Positions 55,137 to 64,000 of a stretch of 64,000 bases of DNA are shown here, piece after piece (within the stretch, counting starts at the first letter, position 1; each line of letters begins with the position of its first letter). Origin of the DNA: Bifiguratus adelaidae (lineage: Eukaryota > Mucoromycota > Endogonomycetes > Endogonales); assembly GCA_002261195.1 (NCBI GenBank), contig MVBO01000039.1:1-64000 (forward strand). Direction: 5' to 3'. The notes beneath the pieces are model-generated. The model was given only the letters and a program-made list of their open reading frames with translations, had not been told where the DNA came from and did not search any database. A program made the position numbers and the translations under genes.

Positions 55137-56727
55137 ATGATGTTAAATAACACAACGGCTCCAGCTTTAAAGTAAGTATCGCGTTTTCACTGCACATGGC
55201 AATTTGGCCTGACACGACTTGCGTATGAAGCCACGAGAATGACAAGTGGAAACAAAGTCTCCACCTCCCACCCAAGGACAGCCGTCCTCAAACTGAAGTA
55301 AGTTGCTGCATAGCCAGCGCAGAACCTTTTGGCTAACGTATGTCCCTCACAAGGATGTGACAAATACCAAAGGAAACGAGTTCGAAGACTATTTTCTAAA
55401 GAGAGAGTTGCTCATGGGCATCTTTGAAGCTGGCTTTGAGAGACCATCCCCAATTCAGGAGGAAGCTATTCCCATTGCTTTGACCGGAAGAGACATATTA
55501 GCTCGTGCCAAGAATGGAACAGGAAAGGTAAATTCGGCTACATAATATGAGCGTATCTGGCAAAAGTAGCTAAGCATCAGCTAGACTGCGGCATTTGTTA
55601 TTCCTTCACTCGAGAAAGTCAATGTAAAGAAGCCAAAAATTCAAGCGCTTCTGCTGGTACCCACAAGAGAATTGGCACTTCAGACTTCCCAAGTCTGCAA
55701 AAACCTAGGCAAACATATGGACGTACAAGTCATGGTGACGACAGGCGGAACAACATTGAAGGATGATATTCTTCGATTGCAAGAAACGGTTCATATCGTG
55801 GTCGGTACACCTGGCCGTATCTTGGATCTCGCCTCCAAAGGAATCGCGGATTTTAGCGAATGTCCGACGTTTGTCATGGATGAAGCCGACAAGCTACTCT
55901 CACCCGAATTCTCGCCTATCGTCGAACAGTTGATCCAATACTTTCCGAAGGATCGTCAGATCATGCTATTCTCGGCTACCTTTCCCCTATTGGTCAAGAA
56001 CTTCAAAGACAAATACCTCGTGAAGCCATATGAAATCAATCTCATGGATGAACTTACCCTTCGAGGTGTCACTCAATATTACGCTTTTGTAGAGGAGCGT
56101 CAGAAAGTTCACTGCTTGAACACCCTCTTCTCCAAGCTGCAAATCAACCAATCCATCATTTTCTGCAACTCTACGAACCGTGTAGAACTTTTGGCCAAGA
56201 AGATCACCGAATTAGGTTATTCTTGCTTCTATTCACACGCCAAAATGCTTCAAAGTCACCGAAACCGCGTTTTCCACGATTTTCGCAACGGCGTTTGCCG
56301 TAACCTTGTCTGCTCTGACTTACTTACCCGCGGTATCGATATTCAAGCTGTAAATGTTGTCATCAACTTTGACTTCCCCAAGAACGCCGAAACGTATCTT
56401 CATCGTATCGGAAGAAGTGGCCGTTTCGGCCATCTTGGTCTAGCGATCAATCTCATCACCTACGAAGATCGTTTCAATCTTTACAAGATTGAGCAGGAGC
56501 TCGGCACTGAAATTCAGCCTATTCCTCCAGTAATTGACAAGAAGTTGTATGTTGCACCGTCCGCCATCGATGACCCCCAACAACAACAACAACAACCGCA
56601 ACAAACCAAGCAGCAACAAATGCAACGTGGCTACCCTAATCAACAATTCCAGCAACCCTATCCCCCTCACCATCGTAATAACTACCACCACCACAATCCC
56701 CACCACCAAAATCCGAGACGTGCCTGA
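55137..56727 (+). CDS. DHH1: DEAD-box RNA helicase DHH1/DDX6
   Basis: A 472-residue DEAD-box ATPase that represses translation and activates decapping in P-bodies. Exons: 55137-55171, 55231-55297, 55354-55527, 55585-56727. Motifs in order: [20 protein letters not shown] with the Q motif [23 protein letters not shown] (Walker A), PTRELALQ (Ia), TPGRILDL (Ib), VMDEADKLL (DEAD), LFSATFP (SAT), [14 protein letters not shown] (IV), [15 protein letters not shown] (V) and [10 protein letters not shown] (VI). The tail after residue 415 is Gln-, His- and Pro-rich and low complexity, the kind that drives condensates in yeast Dhh1. Either of two adjacent ATG codons could start it. The expected site is the cytoplasm. 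Confidence 0.97.
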
Positions 56728-59840
<3,113 letters not shown>

Positions 59841-59966
59841 TTGCGATGTATCTCTATTAGTTTTCTTTTCTCTCTTGCCTTCACGCATTTATTGGACAAT
59901 AAAATGGATGACGTCAACCAAATTTATACTGTGAAGGGAAGCACTTCTGAAGCAACAGTTGTTCAC

Positions 59967-60619
59967 ATGGCTTCGCGACTCGTCCGATTGCCCGGTCTCA
60001 TCGGCAGACGGGTTGGCACCACGCAACGTAGCTATGCCTCGCAATCCAACACTGCTGATCCTCGCTTCCCAGAAGAAAGTAAGTCTTGCAGTGTCCTTGA
60101 ACCTTACTGATGCCTAGCTGTAGCTTTTGGAAAGATTTGGCGCAACGCTGCATTGCTAGTGCTGGTGGGTGCGACATGGTACCAAGTGGACAAGGCACTT
60201 GCTCGGTCTCACGTAGGTGTTGCATACATTCGCAATCAAGAAGCTAACAATGTTGTCTAGGGTGGACATCCCATCACACAGTGGCTCAAGGACAACATGA
60301 CGAAAGAAGACGAATGGCAACGCATTAATGAAAAACATCTGGAACAGGCTGTTTCTGCTGCAGAAGACAAGTGAGTTGAATAAATCATGCGCTGATCGAC
60401 TCTTTGCTGATGTGAGATATTAGGTTGTTGTTCCAAGAAGCGCAACGTGCGCCTATATTTCGGATGAGGTACCCAGAGTAAGTGTTGATCTTGCATCAGC
60501 AGTCGACACGACATATGTGCTTACATATTCTTTTGCGCAGATCGTTTGAACAAGCTAGTCCTCATGCGATTTCTGTGGGTTCCCAAGCGGACGTTTCCGA
60601 TGTGAACGTCAAGTTTTAG
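59967..60619 (+). CDS. small mitochondrial inner-membrane protein, possibly a complex I accessory subunit
   Basis: A 147-residue protein from five exons (59967-60078, 60124-60212, 60261-60370, 60424-60477, 60541-60619). The N-terminus (MASRLVRLPGLIGRRVGTTQRSY) is a strong mitochondrial presequence, followed by one membrane span (IWRNAALLVLVGATWYQV) and a hydrophilic tail ending RMRYPESFEQASPHAISVGSQADVSDVNVKF. This tail resembles what I recall of the fungal NADH:ubiquinone oxidoreductase 17.8-kDa subunit, but I cannot confirm it. The ATG was chosen to put the presequence at the start. A longer frame upstream has no such signal. A second acceptor 7 bases upstream in intron 1 would add two residues and shift nothing else only if phase allowed, so the later one is used. 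Confidence 0.6.
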
Positions 60620-60980
60620 ACGATATGGGAACTAGCATTTTTTTGTCGTTTACGATGCTTTAGACACCCAATACTATGACAGCTACTGTACAGTACTCGT
60701 CTTGCCTCAATACAAGTGCCTGACGATTTGCTTTTGGAATGCTCTGATGCTAAGGGTATGGTTCTCCAGTAGGCTTTGTACGGTAATGGTCGCACGGGGT
60801 CAGTATTCCTTGAGTGGTGCATCGTGCAAAGTCTAGTTTACATCGCACACGGCATCACGTACAATGTAGCATCTCCGATCCCTATCAAATGCACCGCGAT
60901 AGGTCCCCAGGATAAGCTCCTGTGGTAAAGATGCCAATCGGATATATCTCCGTAATGGCGAGATTGCGCAGTATTATCTC

Positions 60981-63223
60981 TCAGTCTGTCTGATAAAAGC
61001 CGTCGGGTCGTCGATGCGTCACGACCTGGTGTGTGGAGGCAGGCTCAAATTGGGGTAAAAAGGCACTCCCATTGGATCCTTCCTCGAACGCAGCTGTTCC
61101 AGCCAGAAAGGAATACATGGGACTCTTTGCGGTATCGGGATAAGACTTGCGAAAACCGAGCGCAACGTGTATGATGGCATAGTCCCCCTTATCGTGTGTG
61201 GTGAGGTGGTCATAGAGATGTTGGGCGCACAGGAGAAATTCTGTCCACACACCAGAGTCGGGGATCAGGTCGAGCAATTCTTATTGAAGGTCACAAAAGA
61301 GAAATGCCTTCTTTCGTTTTACGGTATCCGCATGGTTCATAACCAACGAGAAGGGTGGTCTAGAGGATGGTGGGCCTCAAAGTTTATGGGTTCCGCGGAA
61401 TCCAGGTGTGGATACGTCGCCCATCCAGGAATAGTGTTCCATCTATTACGTCGCCCTAAATAGGATACGTTACATACGCGGCTTTCAGATGAGATTACAA
61501 GGTATCGGGAGTCAAGACATGAGATTGGTTCACAGCTTTGGCTTGTGAATAGACCCTATCGCAGGATTATATCAGTCAGTTATGATGACAGTGGGGCTAA
61601 AGAGCGAACATACCCGTGACCGTAGACTTTTTGGCTGGTGTGGGCGCCATCCTAGGATCATCTACTTCTGGCACCGAGGGCGGCAAGGGTAATGTTCCGT
61701 GTAATACAGCTGAAAGCAGTTGGTGTGAGCGGTGAGCCCGATATAGGTGGCACGTACCATTCAAGTCGGCGTGGTCTGCATACCACCTTATCCGATCCGC
61801 TTCCTTATCCGTGAGACCCTCTACATCAATGTCATGAGTCTTGACCTTGCCTGACTGCACTTGCACCTACTGTATTGCTCTCTTTCGTCGCTGGGGATAG
61901 ACTTGGCCTTCATTGAGATCAAAAGCTGTGCATGTGAAAATGACCTTTTATGGCAATGGAAGGGTATGGTACAATGACAATCGATGGAACTAGAGGGTAC
62001 CTGTGTGGATGGCTTGGCGCTTCTGAGCGAGAAAGATAAAGGTATCATGTACATGTGTCTTCAGATCAATGTCTGAGAATGTCGATTCGTTGATTTTGTC
62101 GCCCTACCATGGCATTAGCTCTAGTTACGGATAAGCCATCCTTTGACACTCACCATGATGAAGACGGATACAGAGAACAGCTGCTTGAACCAGCGCTTCC
62201 AATCATCTTGACCTTTGACGAGTCCATTCTCTGAGAGCACGTCAATGGCCATAGACATGAGCAGCTGCAACACAATGTCAATGTCCTCATGAAGATCGTC
62301 GATGGATGACCGAGTTACCTTCTTGTTCTGCATCTCTGGTGTGTCGCGCTTCTTTTTCGGCGATGGCGTGGAGGCTTTCTTGTCATACAATGATGTAGTC
62401 GGCTAACGTTGAGCATGCATGTCAAGCTCTGCGTATTGCAATGTTCATCTACGTTTACCTGGCTACTATTGCCGTGTCCAGTATCAATGCCCGGCGACAT
62501 GACACGGTCAATAATCTGCACCTTCTTTTCTTGCCTTGGTTCTTTTGTTTTTGGTTCTACGCTCAAGATTGACCGCGTCATCGCTTCTTGGACTCTCTTC
62601 TTGGCAGCATCCTCGTTAAGAGCTGTGATAGTTTCCAAACGCTTCCATTCGTTGGAGGAGGAGAAGGGGGTGGAAGTTGTGACATGGACAGAGGGACTTG
62701 TGGGAGAGAGTATTTCCTCTACACTATCGTCGTCGACAAGCAACGCCGAGATGGGACGCTTGAGACCGTGAGGCGATGGTTCCTCATTTCCCAAGACATC
62801 TTTTTCCAATGTCAGTGATAAAAGTGTCAGATCGGTCAAGGCTTGAAATTGGTCATCTGTCGGGAGAAGAAAAGCCAGCAATTGAAAGCTGACTCCTCCT
62901 GTGACTTCGTCAACGATAGGTGCAAGAGTGAGGAGAAAGAGTGTGGTTGTCGGAAACGGATAGTCGGGTCGGTCTGTGCGAGGTACTATGTTACTTTTGC
63001 ACATGGGTAATTGGCTGCGCTGAACACGTACCTGATGGTAGAAAGGGATTTTGATCTTCATGTTCCCTGTCTAATCTATCCAAAGGTTCGACAGAGACAA
63101 TGAACGCCTTGAAGGGAGCCTTTCAAACGTTAGTAAACGAACAGGAGTGCAGACAGGACCTACCTTGCCACATGTTGAGCTAAACAATCGTTTCAGTGTC
63201 GATTTGTTGGCTCGATCGGCCAT
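60981..63223 (-). CDS. uncharacterised protein, gene model partly uncertain
   Basis: On the minus strand, phase-linked exons start at 63223 (MADRANKSTLKRLFSS) and run to about 61600: 63223-63164, about 63119-63034, then about 62987 down, with blocks PDYPFPTTTLFLLTLAP, PTDDQFQALTDL, an acidic Ser-rich linker, SIDDLHEDIDIVLQLLMSM, KRWFKQLFSVSVFIM and DKEADRIRWYADHADLN. I do not recognise the family. The linker carries nuclear-type basic motifs (PSPKKKRD). Two problems: a TAG at 61867-61869 within AIQ-VQVQSG, avoidable by an unusual 36-nt intron with donor GTCTAT, and the 3' end, which could stop at 61530 (SIHKPKL) or continue through exons to LLDLIPDSGVWTEFLLCAQ and end at 60981. No membrane span or enzyme motif. 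Nuclear function is a weak guess. Confidence 0.5.
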
Positions 63224-63622
63224 GGTGTACCTGCAGGCAAACGTGAGCAAAATGTGCATACGTAGAGCCATCGTACCCTCTATATACATCCTTTGACCAC
63301 ATGTATTGATGGACATTACAAAGTTCACAGCTCGAAAGCAAGTGAAAGGCCACTTGAAAGCAGTGCTTTACCCTGCCGTGTCCTTTTCGAGCAAGCACGA
63401 GATCTGTAACCGAAACCAAATCAATCACTGGACGCAAGATTGATACTTTGCAAACCTTTCAATATCACTGTATCGTTTCTTCTAATGTCTCCTCGCAGTA
63501 TGCAATCCGCTTCCATGACGCGACAAGGCGCGTAAATGACAAAAGACGTGACAAGTCACATGGTCCGTGCACACTTTAAGAGCTTCTACTGCGCGTTTGA
63601 CTTCACTCTTGGCCTTGTCTAG
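63224..63622. other. divergent promoter region
   Basis: 399 bases between the unknown gene (minus) and the probable ATG9 gene (plus). Minus-strand ORFs here overlap and have no family features. No repeat seen. Confidence 0.4.
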
Positions 63623-64000
63623 ATGCGATCGTCAAGGTTGTTCAGTTCCCAAAGCCATAGACCGGATAGGAATGAGTACGATTTAGACGATGACCAAGTG
63701 CGCTCGCCACGTCAAACGAGCCAACCATCAAGTCCTGTACTGCGTCAGGTGTGGTCTCCTACTGGTGGCATGAGTCCTTTTGGGGCCAGAAGAGTTTATC
63801 CATTGTCACCTCCAGCTGTTCAGAGTAGCGAGGAACCCAGTGCTGGTCTCTTGGACAACGCCGAACAGCCAGGCGAAGGAGGACAGGCAGAGAGCGGTTC
63901 TGAACGCGATTCTGAAGGAGACGTACCGCAGTCGCTCCTCTTTGAACAACCTCTTGAGGCTGCCGATGACAAAACATCGCCAGCGGCTGTTGCTTCTGAG
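63623..64000 (+). CDS. ATG9: N-terminal cytosolic tail of a probable ATG9 (5' part)
   Basis: An open frame of 126 codons that runs off the right edge. It starts MRSSRLFSSQSHRPDR and is Ser-, Pro- and Glu-rich and disordered, with SPTGGMSPFGARRVYPLSP and then DSEGDVPQSLLFEQ. The last motif resembles the DVPxSLLxE element in the N-terminal tail of fungal Atg9, the only reason for the name. No membrane span is reached within the window, so the call is tentative. Other disordered membrane-trafficking proteins cannot be excluded. The ATG is the first in frame after a stop upstream. Confidence 0.4.
   Translation, partial: MRSSRLFSSQSHRPDRNEYDLDDDQVRSPRQTSQPSSPVLRQVWSPTGGMSPFGARRVYPLSPPAVQSSEEPSAGLLDNAEQPGEGGQAESGSERDSEGDVPQSLLFEQPLEAADDKTSPAAVASE

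Overview
Nuclear DNA of a fungus. Most genes carry several GT-AG introns, usually about 45-65 nt. The right two thirds encode conserved eukaryotic housekeeping proteins, and the left third holds typical fungal accessory families: a P450, a Zn2Cys6 regulator, an MFS permease and NmrA-like and DUF4246 proteins. The lineage is uncertain. A zinc-ribbon/FAR1-like protein at 38-39 kb belongs to a family I associate with Mucoromycota and Glomeromycotina, so I lean to Mucoromycota. The 452-residue protein at 23 kb recalls a family I also associate with Basidiomycota.

Layout. Positions 1-5 kb hold the 5' part of an MDR oxidoreductase, an NmrA-like gene with a premature stop, and an intact P450. Positions 6.7-18 kb hold what looks like a catabolic gene cluster: a DenD-type SDR, an RpiB-type sugar-phosphate isomerase, a class II aldolase, an allantoate/tetronate-type MFS permease, a Zn2Cys6 regulator and a DhaK-DhaL kinase. 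Two of its promoter regions share a 19-nt near-palindrome. Positions 18-25.5 kb are a worn region: a DUF4246 relic, a GNAT acetyltransferase, an NmrA-like gene with a one-base frameshift, an intronless protein of unknown function and decayed coding fragments. Positions 26-31.8 kb hold an amino-acid permease, an intronless alpha/beta hydrolase, an intronless secreted metallo-beta-lactamase-fold protein and a zeta-crystallin-type quinone reductase.

From 31.9 kb to the end the window is dense housekeeping sequence: POL5, SF1/BBP (MSL5), MIC19, the FAR1-like protein, PUS1, CTR9, LTN1 (28 exons), a small RRM protein, a PIN4-type parvulin, a DUF2278 gene with an in-frame TAG, DHH1, SEC23, a small mitochondrial protein, an unrecognised gene and the start of a probable ATG9.

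The best candidate for an undescribed system is the 6.7-18 kb cluster. Its enzymes fit uptake, oxidation, phosphorylation, isomerisation and cleavage of a four-carbon sugar or sugar acid (erythronate/erythrulose type). The gene set differs from the bacterial DenD/DUF1537 route as I know it and from the Yarrowia erythritol cluster. All exon models were made by eye from splice signals, frame continuity and family similarity recalled from memory. No search was run.
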